A stretch of 64,000 nucleotides of DNA from Rachycentron canadum (lineage: Eukaryota; Chordata; Actinopteri; Carangiformes; Rachycentridae), in contig CM076654.1 in the NCBI GenBank assembly GCA_038496675.1, positions 1,425,679 through 1,489,678 on the forward strand, read 5' to 3'. The translations under genes and the position numbers were made by a program. The notes below the pieces were generated by a model. It did no database searches and was not told the origin of the DNA. It worked only from the letters and a program-made list of their open reading frames with translations. Shown here one piece after another: positions 10,601 through 23,100 of this stretch (positions are counted from its first letter, which is position 1; the number at the start of each line of letters is the position of its first letter).

Positions 10601-13600
10601 TTATTAGCTTTTTACTTCTGCTTGTATTTAGGTTTTAAACATAATAAAGCAGTGGAGTTCTTTAGTGAAGATGATCACACAACAAGACACTGAAGAAATC
10701 CTATTTCAAACAAACAAAAAATATGATTTGCAGCACTAATCCAGGCCTTTGGACTTAAAGCCGTTTATATTTAGGGCTGAAACTACTTTTCTTTGATTAA
10801 TTCATTCAATAATGATGCAAACAGATACAAATACAAATACCATAAACTCATTAGGAAGATGTGAGATAATAAATCAAGAGGGAAGTCGGGACATTTTCCA
10901 ATAGACTTCAATACAATCTGACTTCTTAGTACAACCAGTGGGGTCACACTGACCTTGACCTTTGACCTCCAAAATGTTCCCTGAAGGCTGAGATATCACA
11001 TTCATAAGGTTAAAACCTCTATGACCTTTGACCTTTAACCATCAAAACCTAATCACGAGTGAGACGGACAGACAGACAATTTGAAAACAGTTTGTCGGAC
11101 TCACCACAAACTTCTCAGCCAGTTTGTAGCAGACGAAGTCCAGGCCCTGAGGATGCTGGGAGGTGGAGATGGACTTCCCCCCCGACACCACCACCCGCCC
11201 CGACAGCAGCTTGTCGATCTTGTCGAAGATTTCTCGGAGCTGGGATCCGGAGTTGCTGGCGATCTGACTGACGGGGATGGTGGCGGCTTTCTGCAGCTCC
11301 AGCTTGAGCTTCTTCGTCTGCATCGAGAGGAAAAGAGAAACTCAGCTCAGTGCGATGTCAACACAGCCTCACATTCAGGCTGTGTCACATACTCTGGTCA
11401 GATTCTTTAACTTTTTCTCTAATCATATAGTTTTGAATTAAAAGACGACCCTTCTTTTATCCCTTCTTTTCATTAATCCCAGGAGAAGAGCCTCCTCTTC
11501 CTCACTGAAGCCTTTTCTTACATACAAAAGGAAACATGAAGTAAAAAACCTGACGTTTGTGTCTCGCCTCAGTCACAGACTCTCATCTGTCAGACATTTT
11601 TTTCATCTCTGTCGTCTGTGATGATTCTGGGATGTGACACATTTTCTCTCTGGTTCATTTCGGCAGTGAAGACGCCGTCAAACAGAAACTTCTGCAGGTT
11701 AAACGAGGTCAACTGAAGACTTTCAGGTTCTTTGTAGGCTGCGTCCACATGACTATGTTCACTTTGAATTACTGAGCTAATAAATTACTGAGCTAATAAA
11801 TCAAGGAGAAGTAGGGACATTTTCCCATAGACTTCAATACAATCTGACTTCTTTAACAACCAGTGGAGTCGCCCCCTGATGGTCATTAGAGAGAATGAAG
11901 GTTCAAGGCTTTGCCGTACAGACCCTGAGTCCACGTCCACTTTTATAAACACTCTGTGGTTGAGACCCAATCAGGAGCGACCAGGCGTGATGTCATCGTT
12001 TAGCAAAGGTTTCTGTTCGTCCAGAATAAATCAGGGACCTCAGTGTTTCTAAAACACTCAGTTTCCTGGACTAATGTGAACAGGAAGTGAAAATGTAGCA
12101 TAAGAGATGATATATGGGATAATATTATTGTAGCCTGTTATTCAGCTGGTTGTTGGTCTTAAAACAGAAACATCTCTTTCCCGTATCAGAAACAATCCTC
12201 TGTGAATGTGTGAAGCACTTGAATAAAAGGTGAAATATTATTATTACTCTACAATTGTGGCTTTTATTCTGGGGCTGTTTTCATGGTCTTGTTACCAACA
12301 TTGAAGCGGAGAAGAAGAACCCACCTGGGTGTCTTTCGGGGCGTTGAGTTGTTCGAAGGACTGAGCGCACTGAGCAGCTGAATCCTGCAGCTCTTTGAGC
12401 CACTTCAGAGTGCTGTCTTCAGCGCTGTTCTGCAGCCCTGTGGGAGCAGGTTACAGGAGAACGTTGATTATAATAATCATGTCATAGGCGCACGGGTGGT
12501 TCACAGCAGCGTAGGTTTGAATCCGACACGTGGCTCTTTGCTGCATGTCCTCCCCTTCTCTCTCCATCTCACTAAAGGTGAAAACACTGCAGCGCTCACC
12601 TTTCCTCTGCGCCTTCTCTTTAGCTGACTGCGCCGCCTTCTTTTGCACCTCCTGTTGCACCTGCAGCTCCACCTGCTTCCTGCGTGCCTCCTCCTCTTCC
12701 TGGTCCTTCTTCTTCTTCTCCTGAACCTTGGCGACCTCCTCCTGCATCAGCCGGATCAGCGCCCTCATCTCGTGGAGAGCTCGCTCAGCCGCCGTCATGT
12801 CCTCCACGCTGGGGAACTCTCCCTACGAAAGAAGGTGACACGTGAATACGACAGGTCAAAGTCAAGCAAAACAACCAGTGCTGGTTGTTTAATAGAAGAT
12901 TTTTATTTATTGTACAAGATTATTCTTTGGTTTTGTTTCCAAACTGTCTGATTATTCCACCACTTGTTCTTCTTGACCAGGACTTAATTTGGGTTCAGTG
13001 CTTGTTTCTCCCCGTCAGTGTAGGAAGGAGAGTTAAACTGACCTCTGCCGTCTTTCGCACCACCTCCGACACCTGGGAGCACAGCTGGTTCCCGCGGGTG
13101 CTGTTGGAGCTGAGGCTGGCCGGAGGGAGGTCGGTGTTGTTCTGGGTGGACGGCTCCAGCAGCTGGTTGAGCTGCAGGATCTCCTCCTGGATGGTGTTGA
13201 GGTTTCGCAGCCTCTCCCTGCCCTCAGCCTGCCGCTGCCGTTCCAGCTCCGCCTCCCGCAGGCGCTGCTGCTCCGCCTCCCTCAGCCGCAGGTTCAGGAT
13301 CTGACGCCAGGGACAACGAAGACAATTCATTAATACAGAGCAAAACACTTTAACGACTCCTATCAGCGTTAAAGATGTAACCTCGTCGTGTGGATGTAGC
13401 TTTATTTTGTTATGGTAAAAAGTTATGGTCACCTTTCTAAGGAGACCAACCAGGATGGTGTACGTGTTTTAATGGTTTATGTAGTTAAATGAGGGGATAA
13501 GGGATGCGTAACATCAATATTAATCCTGATGCCTGTTATCACAAACTCTGAAGAACGGTTTGTTTTATTTTGGAGCCATAATTTTCAGGCTTGTGTGTTC

Positions 13601-16084
13601 TGTCTGGTCACGAGTCATTTAGTCTAAATCTAACATCAATTACAGTTGCACATGTATGGAAAAGTCTCTGTTTGACCTGGCCTTGAGTTATTTCCTGCAT
13701 TAATGCTAAAGTGAAGCGTTTCCTGCTGGTTAGGGCTGATTTTCTTCTTCTCTCAGATGTTTGACAAACCAAACTTTAAAACAAACTGTGATCGTACCTT
13801 CATCCTGTGCCGCTGCTCCTCCTTCAGCTTCTCTTGGCGGCCGATGCTCTCCTTAGTTCTGCAAAGAGTAGAAAACCGTCACTAGTAAAATTTCAGAAAT
13901 GTGAAACACCGTTAAGATCTAAGTCCTCGTCGTCAGCTCTTACTCTCTGTCCACCATGTCCCTGATGACTTGGCACTCCTGCCTCTGCTTCAGCTCCATT
14001 AACTCCTCGAACCGTTTCAGCTGCTCCGACTCGGCGCTCACCACTGCCACCATCTGCTTCTCCTGCGTCTCCTGCCGCTGTCTGAGTGCCACCTGAGCAT
14101 CAGATTCAAGAAACCATTCAGGTGAGGTTGTCTATTTCTATAACATTACACCCAGCAAACATCTTTTCTTGTCACAGAGCTGCGAGGTCGACCTCTGACC
14201 TTGGCCTTTTCTCTACACGCCTCCTTCGCTTTGATGATGCCTCCGGCCGTCTCCATGGCTTTGGGCGACATCAGGGAAATGGCAGGTGGTGACGCAGGAC
14301 TGGAAACCTCACTGACATCTGCCTCAAGATCTTCATCCTTTGTCTCATCACTAACAGCCTGCAGCACATTAACAAGTTAAATTCAGGACCAGTTCAGACA
14401 GAGTCACAGGGAAAGGAACGTCTTTCCTCAGACGATCTGCAGGGTTTGAGAGCAGAATTTTAAAGTTGTAAAATTTAGTAACTGAATTACAATGTTTTAT
14501 TTGAAAGTTAAAGACTGGAACTTTTTCTTCTTCTGTTTGTGAATGTGTTATCAAATCATCGTTTCCTGCTTTAGAGTAACAAGTGAAAATAAATAGACAA
14601 AAAGTTGCTCATTGACATGTGAGTGAAAGCTCAAACAGTAAAAAATAATTTGACTTTTTGTTGAGAATATTTTGGCGAAATCAAGTTCTAATGTGACTTT
14701 AACACTTTTACACCGACACTTTTCTGTTGTCTGTTGTCATGTCTTTGTGTTTTTCCTTATGAAGTTGTACATTTTAAAAACGTCACCAAAACTGCACATA
14801 TTTACAGTATAATTTAAAGAATGAATAGAAGAACAGGGAGATCAGCATGGGTCAGGTCTGGAGGAGGGACTTGCCTTCTTTAGAGACAGGGCTGTGAGCA
14901 GTGTGTTGTTCCTCGCGTTGATGTCAGAGACGGATCCCGTGGAGGAGGTGGAGGCTGGGATCTCCTCCGACAGGCCAGGGCTGGAGTCTCCGGCGCTGGA
15001 GCCCAGAAAGCAGGACTTCTGCAAGGACAAGGAGCTGAGACGCTCCAATATGATGCCAGAGTGCGAGGACAAGGTGACGGCCTCTTTACAACCTGCCATG
15101 ATATGCTGCAAGAATAAAGACACATTATAACTCAATTGTACTTTACTCGTTAAGGCTTTTTACAGTTTCTGTATCAAAGGGTTGACAGTTCTTTATATTT
15201 CTTATAGGAGAGAAAGGATGATGCATCACAGACTGTAGTGACTGTGCCCTCTACGTAGCCACGACCAGTTAATGGCAAGATGTGACAGCAAACTACACAA
15301 AGTAAATAAACAAATAACACGGATAACAGTTCTAGTTCTGGTGTTCAGTATTTTGATTGGAATTGTATTGGAATATAAAATTAAAATTTGTTTTTTGTGA
15401 CTCAGATTATTGAACTGAAACAATCTGAGAGGTTTAGAGGTGAAGTGTCTCATACACAGCAGGAAGTTTTCTGGAAAACCAGCTGCATTTTTGTTTTATT
15501 CAACAATTGCTATATAAAGAGTGAAACAAAGGTTAAGATTAGTCCATTAAAACACAATCAGCTGCACATTTGGGGTAATAAAAGGTGACACTGCAGCGGG
15601 TGTCATATGTAAACCAGGTTTTATTCATTTAAATGCCTCCTTATAAAGTTTGGATCCAGTTTAAAGGTTTTGTTTATAATTTCACTAACTGATGTGTTGA
15701 TCTGTAACGTGGTACAGAGTCAATAAAGTTTGACGATTTAAAGTGACAGTAACTCAACGGACTTCACTGGTCATTGGATTGATGGTGGTGACTTAGCAAA
15801 CTGTGGCGGTTCTGTTCTCCGTGTAAATCCTAATAGTGCCGCCAAATACTTAAACGGCCACTTAGTAAATTAATAAATGAACCGCGTTAAATTGGCTTTA
15901 ACGTGTAAACAGCTCAGCCAGGCTAACGTGAATTAGCCGTTAGCCGGCTAGCTCCGGAGTTAGCCGGCGGGTAACTCACCTCGCCCCTTTCCGCCCAGTG
16001 CGGGTCGAAAGTGATTTTTCCCTTTGGTGAATTTTTTAAGGCCTCTAAAACTTCCCACTTTTGTCCCATGGTTTCAGCAGGCAT
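7691..16084 (-). CDS. gle1: GLE1 mRNA export factor
   Basis: Fifteen exons (minus, 5' to 3'): 16084-15980, 15105-14875, 14358-14200, 14092-13944, 13858-13798, 13300-13043, 12822-12600, 12437-12325, 11317-11105, 10028-9838, 9747-9618, 9266-9162, 8835-8753, 8643-8580, 7747-7691. All phases agree, giving about 713 aa (human 698). The N-terminal third is serine-rich. A long coiled coil (LKQRQE..., KLKEEQRHRMK, LRLREAEQQRLREAE) lies centrally. The conserved C-terminal Gle1 domain contains QKAATIPVSQI, QGEEEVASHHEAAFPIAVV, HPRVGDLILAHLHKKCPY, LKRMSGMIRLYAA and GLNHGWRWLAQMLNMEPL, ending in FWRS. The protein sits at the nuclear pore cytoplasmic face and, with inositol hexakisphosphate, activates DDX19/Dbp5 to release exported mRNPs. 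Intron 2 has a GC donor (AAG|GCAAGT after 14875). The start is the first ATG of exon 1; a second in-frame ATG follows five codons later. Confidence 0.96.
8508..8570. repeat. GCTAAC/GCTAATGTTA low-complexity repeat in gle1 intron 14
   Basis: Alternating GCTAATGTTAGCTAACATTAGCTT phrases, partly self-complementary. It resembles the GCTAGC/GTTAGC sequence near 25-60, 15925-15970 and 33735-34065 in this window, a common teleost low-complexity theme. Confidence 0.6.
10860..10945 (+). repeat. Interspersed repeat family B, short fragment
   Basis: Retains AATAAATCAAGAGGGAAGTC, CATTTTCCAATAGACTTCAA and CAACCAGTGGGGTC. This diverged fragment lies in gle1 intron 9. Confidence 0.7.
11768..11925 (+). repeat. 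Interspersed repeat family B, terminal part
   Basis: Contains ACTGAGCTAATAAATCAAGG twice-started at its left edge (a short duplication ATTACTGAGCTAATAA at 11770-11800), followed by the standard family B end through GTCGCCCCCTGATGGTCATT. It lies in gle1 intron 8. Confidence 0.85.
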
Positions 16085-17148
16085 CCCGACACAAAACAAA
16101 AAACAAAAAAAACAAACAAACCAAACTACTAACGGCGACGATTAACAAAATATGAAACCGCCTGACGAGGTTACACTAATCACAATCCGACAAGAACCGG
16201 TATTGAGTCTCTAAGGTTCCGGCTCGGTTACCCCCTTTTATTTATATTCTTTATATCCTTTATATATCTTTATTTATATTATATTTTTGTTCTAGGGTTA
16301 GTTGGTCTCATGAAATAGCATTACACACAATAAATGTATTCCTTCAAACAACACTTTGTATTTTGTTGATGAGAGTATTTTTGACCAGGTTCAAATGGGG
16401 GCTCCATGTGGTTTTGCAATCCCCATCTTTCATTTATTTATTTGCTTTATTACAAAAATACTCAACGCAAAAACTTCGGAGCTAATTGGAATATGATACA
16501 CGGGAGTGCAAAAGCTGCGTAGAAGCCATTCACCAGCCAATTATATTCATTATACTTGGTCCGCTGTAGTGCCACTGCATAAACCCAGATAAAATGTTAA
16601 AATGTAATGTATTAAACAAGATGAGTTTGGTGTATCAGATGTATGCCGAGTTGTAGATCAGACCCATGTCATCAGTGAAGTGGGCTATATTATGTATTAT
16701 AAGCTTGTTATATTTGCAAATGATCAAGAATATCTTGAATTAATTAAGTTCTCAATGGGGTTTGGCATTAGTAAAACGTGTGTGTGTGTATAAGTTTTAA
16801 TAGATACTTTATTCTTACCTAACCATGTTTTTTTTTTTCTAATTTGTGCAGAAATAAATTGTGGGAGCCTGTTAAAAGAAATAAAAACTTTTATTATCAA
16901 GGACGTTCATTAAGTTTTCTGTCAGCAAATTATTCAGATTTTCTCACGGTTGAATGAGTTTTCAAATTTGGGGACAGATTTTGATGGAAGAAAATAAAAA
17001 ACATGTTTCATAAAAGAAAATCTTTATTAATTTCATCGATAGTATAAAAATCTCAAGGTAAAAGCAGATATCCAATAAATGTAATTTAGCTCCAGTATGG
17101 TGTTTTGGAACTGGGTGAACAGCTGGTCAGGCTGGTGAGTTTCGCAGC
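16085..17148. other. gle1 upstream region and odf2 3' UTR
   Basis: About 1 kb between the gle1 start and the odf2 stop (same strand, head to tail). The gle1-proximal 150 bases hold the likely 5' UTR/promoter. A minus-strand AATAAA at 17023-17028 is a plausible odf2 poly(A) signal, 120 nt past the stop. I see no further gene. Confidence 0.6.
17023..17028 (-). promoter_or_regulatory. odf2 polyadenylation signal candidate
   Basis: Minus-strand AATAAA about 120 nt downstream of the odf2 stop codon. Confidence 0.55.
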
Positions 17149-20100
17149 TCAGCTTGTGAGCAGAGAATCACCAAACACGTTTCCGTACGAGGTTTTGAGG
17201 AAATGAACGTAGTTCTGCAGACTGCGGTTTGTGGAGTCTGACTGCTCCAGTCTGTCCTTCATGTTCTGCAGCTGACTCTGGAAGCGACGCTCCATCTGAG
17301 GGGAAACACGTTTTAGTTAGAGGTCATCAGCACCAGCTGAATTTACTTGCTCGCTCTTCTAAACAGTGAACTGTTGTCTGTGACTTGTGAAGGTTGGCGG
17401 GTCAGAGTGACCTACCTCCTCCTTGCTTCGCTGTAGCTGACTCAGCTCTGTTTTGGCTCGGCTCAGTTGGCTCTGCAGGTCCAAAGCTTTGGACTGGGAC
17501 GCTCTCTCTTTGGCCAAAACCCTTTGGATGCTGTCGTCGACCTGCAGGAGAGAAAGCAGCTGAACTTTATCTGACTGTTCACATGTAATAATCTATAATT
17601 ATTCAATGCTAAAGTTCCACTGTAAACATGTCCACACCACAATAATACAATGAAAGCGACAATATGACACTATGTTGGCTGTGTCCGTATTTACATTCTG
17701 TGGACAAAGAGGACGAGGTGGCCGAGTGGTTAAGGCGATGGACTGCTAATCCATTGTGCTCTGCACGCGTGGGTTCGAATCCCATCCTTGTCGGCAGTAG
17801 CTCTTACCAGGGTCTGGTTTCATGTTGTATGAGTTACTGGAATTAATATCCAAGCTTTCCAGTCCCTGGCATCATTTGGACAAACAGTGCTTTAACAATG
17901 AAATGGACTTCCTGCTTTCTTCCTGTTACAACATGAAACTGGAAATTTGAAGGTGATCTGAAAGGGTTCATTACCCTTCATTTCCTCAAAAGAAGCACAA
18001 ACAGTGACGAGGTGGCCGAGTGGTTAAGGCGATGGACTGCTAATCCATTGTGCTCTGCACGCGTGGGTTCGAATCCCATCCTCGTCGGTTCTGTTACAAC
18101 CGTTCGGGTTGAGATCAGTTTCAATCACAAAGTCTGTCACCAACAAGAGAATAGGGGTGGGATTGATCTAAACTGTCCAGGAGACTCCATCTTTGACTGA
18201 GACAATGCTCAGAGGTTTATGGTCCATATGTTCTTTTCTCAGCGTGAGCGAACAGGATCAATATGAAGAGAGATTGAAACCTTGATAAATCTCCTGGACC
18301 ATCACTGCCCAGATCACTGACCGACACGTTCCTCTGACATCAGGCATTAAGAAGACGAGGTGGCCGAGTGGTTAAGGCGATGGACTGCTAATCCATTGTG
18401 CTCTGCACGCGTGGGTTCGAATCCCATCCTCGTCGTGTTGTAACAATTGTTTGCACCCTAATCAAGACCTGTTACAGTCATGAACTGACCAAATCCAATG
18501 ATTCACAGCTGGATATTGGGGGTGGTCACTTGACATCACTTGGCACATGAAAAGAGTTAATGTGTATGAAGGTTCATCAGTTATATAAATAAATACCGCT
18601 CAGAGGTTTGTAGTCCTCCATTCGTGACTTTCCGGGTGTAAGGGTTAAATTTAGCTCCTTTATGTTCCTGCAGCCATGTGAAACTGGGAATTCCTCCTGG
18701 GTTCATGATCAAACCGACAAAGACGAGGTGGCCGAGTGGTTAAGGCGATGGACTGCTAATCTATTGTGCTCTGCATGCATGGGTTCGAATCCCATCCTCG
18801 TCGTGTTATAACGATTTTTTGTCCTCCATCCATCAATTTACTAGACTTTCCAGGTGTAAGGGTTGAATTTAGCTCCTTTACGTTCTCACCACACGTTCTC
18901 CATTACGTTCTCATGACCAAACCAACAAAGACGAGGTGGCCGAGTGGTTAAGGCGATGGACTGCTAATCCATTGTGCTCTGCACGCATGGGTTCAAATCC
19001 CATCCTCGTCGTGTTGTAACATATCTGAGCAAAACCCACAGCTCAGGCATTGGGGAGTTAACATAAAGAGCGAGATACAAGTGAGTGTTTTATCTCTGTA
19101 CCCAGTGAGGTTACGGAGATAACCTGGCCAACAAGAGGATGAGGTGGTTAAAGTGATGGGCAACTCTCTAGACCTTTCTCTCCAATCTCCACTGACATTA
19201 TGAATAAATAAAGTGAAACAAAATGTCATATTCAGTCAGATTATCGAGCTACAAAACTAGAGATTGTAACTTCTCTACTTTGTAACTACTCTATTTTAAG
19301 TTTTTGTTCTGTGGACCCCGATGGACGGACCGAGGAGGTGACTTTGTGGTTTCAGACCTGTCTCTGTGCATCGTCCAGAGTTTGTTGCAGCTGTTTGGAC
19401 AGGACGCTGCACTCACAGCTCTTCTCCTCCAGCTGCTGCTGAACGCTGCGGATCACAGCCTCCTTCGAGTCGAGTTCCTGTGACACTTCTTTCTTTTCGA
19501 CCTTCATTTCCTCCAGCCTCCTGCAAAAAAACACAACACAAGTCACAGTTGACGCAGAGGATGAGGAATCAATCTGCACACATTTGTCTTTGAAACTGTT
19601 CTGCCTGTTCAACCTTTCTAAGTTGTGAATTTTCTCTTTGAGGACGTTGTTCTCCTCCTGCAGCAGCAGGTTCCTCTGCTGAAACGTCTCCAGCTGAGCT
19701 CCCTGCTGTTCCACCTGAGGAGGAAACACCAGGTCAGCCATGACAGAAATCCACCACTTCATCAGCTCTTAACTGTCTGCTTTCAAACAAGGGCAAAAAC
19801 ATTGAAATCAGAAATTTACTCAGGTCGATTTCCAATCAGCCTCATTTCTCTTTGTCCCATTTGAAAATGTTTTTTTTTATATAACTTGAATCGTTTTGCA
19901 CCCAGAGTGTCGTCCTCTATTACTCAGTGTCTCCCAGGCTGTTACGTGCCTTGTGTCTGACTTCAGAGAGGGTGGTGTTGTGCTCCACGTTCCTCCTCTC
20001 GTGGGCGTCGGCCTCCTGCTGGGCGGCTCGCAGCTGCTGCTCCGTCCTCCTCAGCCTGTCGGGCAGCGTCTCGAGCTCTCTGAGCCGACCCAGCAGCTCC

Positions 20101-23100
20101 CTCCTCACCTGACCCTTCTCCCTCTCCAGGCTCAGCTCCACCTCCCGCATCTCCCTCTGAGTCATCTCCAGCTTCAGGCAGTGCTCCTCCGACTCCAGGC
20201 GAGCCTGCTGCACCTGACGGAGGGACGACAGCTCAGCAACACCAGAGGTAGAAGAGATCTTTTCTGTCTGTGATTTGAGTGAACTGACCCTTTAAAGTCT
20301 CTTTTAACATGTGGTTTACAGCCAACTCACACACTGATGTTTTTTTTACCTGTTCCAGTACAAACGACCACAATGTAATGACCCAAAAAATATATGTGCA
20401 TATATTGTTTCAATATATGATATATAACGACGTATAAAATAAAAATATTTTTAAAAAATTATATATGAAAACTATTAGAAATGAGTTCAATTTCTTCTAT
20501 AAACACATCTACTGAAAACAAATATGTATATTTATGTTGATATTATAGACATATATAAAGTTATATAAATAATTATCCATCTCAAACCCAGTCAGTATAT
20601 GTAGATATTTCCAGTAAAGATAGACATGATTAAATTAATGAGAAATTAATAAGAAAAACATATTTAAATAATATAGATATTTTTATATTTTGCATATATA
20701 AATTAAACATCTCAACATGTTTTAACATAAAAATGTATCATAGGGTATTTAATGTTAATATTTTTTATAAACATATATCTTCATATCTTTAAGTGGCGTA
20801 AATATCAACTCCACTCTTGATATAGTGACGTACGTGTCATATATTATTTCTGTATGGATCAGACTTTACCTTCTTCTTGTATTTCTCCACCAGGTTTTCA
20901 TACTTTTTGATGGATGATTTCAGCTGACGAGCTTCGGACTGAAGCCCCCGGAGCCTCTCCTCGGACGATGTCAGCTCCCCCTAAATAATAATAATCGTGC
21001 TTCTTAATATTATTCTTACCTTTATTTTTATGCTTCTTTTATTTGTGATATACACATTGATCTGAATATGATAATATGCCAATACAAATACACTTGTCTT
21101 GCCTAATAATAGCTTTTCTTAACATAGTTCTTTACAAGAAAAAGTAAAACCAGATAAAACAAAAGTCAAGTTACCTGAGCAGAATAAAAGAGTATAATTA
21201 GGAATGAAACAATATAATTATAACGTGTATCAGACATTACCAAAGGTTAAGACAAAGAATAATAGCCATTAACTGATCTGTGGAAGGGAGCTGGAGAACC
21301 TGGAGGGAACCCACTCATGCACAGGGAGAACCCAGAACCTTCTTGCCTAAACTCAGTTCTGCTGTAGGTTTCTCTGAAGGTACCTGGAGTCTCTGGTTGT
21401 CCAGCTTGGTGGAGGCGTTTTCAGCGCTGAGGTGTTGGAGCTGATCCCTGAGCTCCTCCCTCTCCGCCCGGCTCCTCTCCTCTGCCGAGCGAAGCTGAGA
21501 GTTCAGCTCTGCCACCTGGCTGCGATGGAAGCAGGTACAGTTCAAAGACCTGGTGCTTTGGGCTCAGAGAAAAACTGAGCCACAGACAATAAGAATTATT
21601 TTTCTAAGTGCACTCACAGTTTGAGAGCGGAGACGTCCTCCTCCAGCTGTGCTTTAGCAGCTGCTTCTTTCGAGTGTCTCAGGCACCAGTCGCTGGATGT
21701 GGACAGAGCTTGAGCCAACTGGGTTTCCTTGAACATAAAACACAGGAATTGTCTCCTAATTATTTCTGAAGGTTTTTGTGGAATACCAGGAGGCGTCTGA
21801 CTGGTCTTTGATTCAATCTGCAGCAGGTCACAGAGGCATTTGTAAAGTATTTTTAAAATATTAATAAGCAGCGTCTGACGTGTTACTGCTGTTGAATTAT
21901 TACATTGCAGATACACATATTGTCTCTTGAGGAATCGTCCTTCATCTTCAGACCTTGCGATCGACCTGAATACCGACCTTCTCCTTCAGTTTCTCTGCTT
22001 GCTCTCTGACGGTCTCCTCGGCTCGCTCTGCCTGCTGGGTCAGCAGGACCAGAGCCTCCTGGTCTCGCCCCCCCTGCTTCTCCACCTCCTTCTCCTGGAC
22101 CCTCTGCTGCCTCTGAGTCTGCAGCTCGTCCTGCAGAGCTCGGAGCTTCTCCTGCTGCTGCTCCTGGCTCTGCTGCATCCTCTGCAAAGGGAGAGAGGGA
22201 GGTGGGGCAAACAAAGTTTACATTTAGGATCTTCTGAATAATCAGAAAAGTGTTTCTGGACTAAGAGTTTGCTGTTTTTACCTTCACTCTATCAGCTGAA
22301 GCCAATGCTGAAGAGCCTTAAACCTTCATTCTCTCTAATGACCATCAGGGGGCGACTCCACTGGTTGTTAAAGAAGTCAGGTTGTATTGAAGTCTATGGG
22401 AAAATGTCCCTACTTCTCCTTGATTTATTAGCTCAGTAAACGTTTTCCTAATGAGTTTATGGTCTCAGTCTCTAGTTTCAAGTCTTCAATACAACATGAT
22501 GTCCATTTTCTAAATGATGGTCCTGAAGCAGGGAATGATTTAGGGGGCGTGGCTACTGTGTGAGTGACAGACTGTACCACCCAATCAGGATAAAGGACAG
22601 AGCAGGTCAGGTCCACCCCTCACTCCTCCTCAGATCCACCTTCTCCTCCAAATATGGTTTTTCTTTTTTTCAAAAAAACAATATGGCCAACAGACAAATT
22701 ACAAACTGGAGGCTTCAAAACAGCAGCTCACAGACTGATGCGTGACATCGCAGTGGGATGACTCCTGGTTAAGAAAGGTGCTCTATAAATAACGTGTGTT
22801 TACACTTCTTATTTGCATGGCCGGATTCTGCTGAAGGTAAATGACTCACCTGGATCATAGACTTGATCTTCATTAACAGAGCCCAGTTGATCAATAAAAA
22901 CAGCTGACAGTTCATGTGTGTGTGTGTGTTTTACTCTCTTTATCTGCAAAGCAAAGGTCTCTGAGCTGAACTAATATGTGGTGTTTCACCACCCGCTGTT
23001 GAAAGACAGAAAATTAGGCACATTTTCTCTTTGCAAATTATACAACACATTGTTAAATAAGATAAAAACTGATGTTGATTTTGTACATATGGATGATGAA

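Noticed and set aside
19896..20273. Leucine-rich 125-codon plus-strand open frame
   Set aside because: It is antisense to the odf2 coiled-coil exon 20213-19950; the Leu bias is the complement of Glu/Gln/Lys codons.
22843..22900. Possible extra odf2 exon ending at a GTGAGT donor (minus strand)
   Set aside because: The short reading INWALLMKIKSMIQ lacks a convincing acceptor, and inserting it is not needed for phase continuity between 23840 and 22181.
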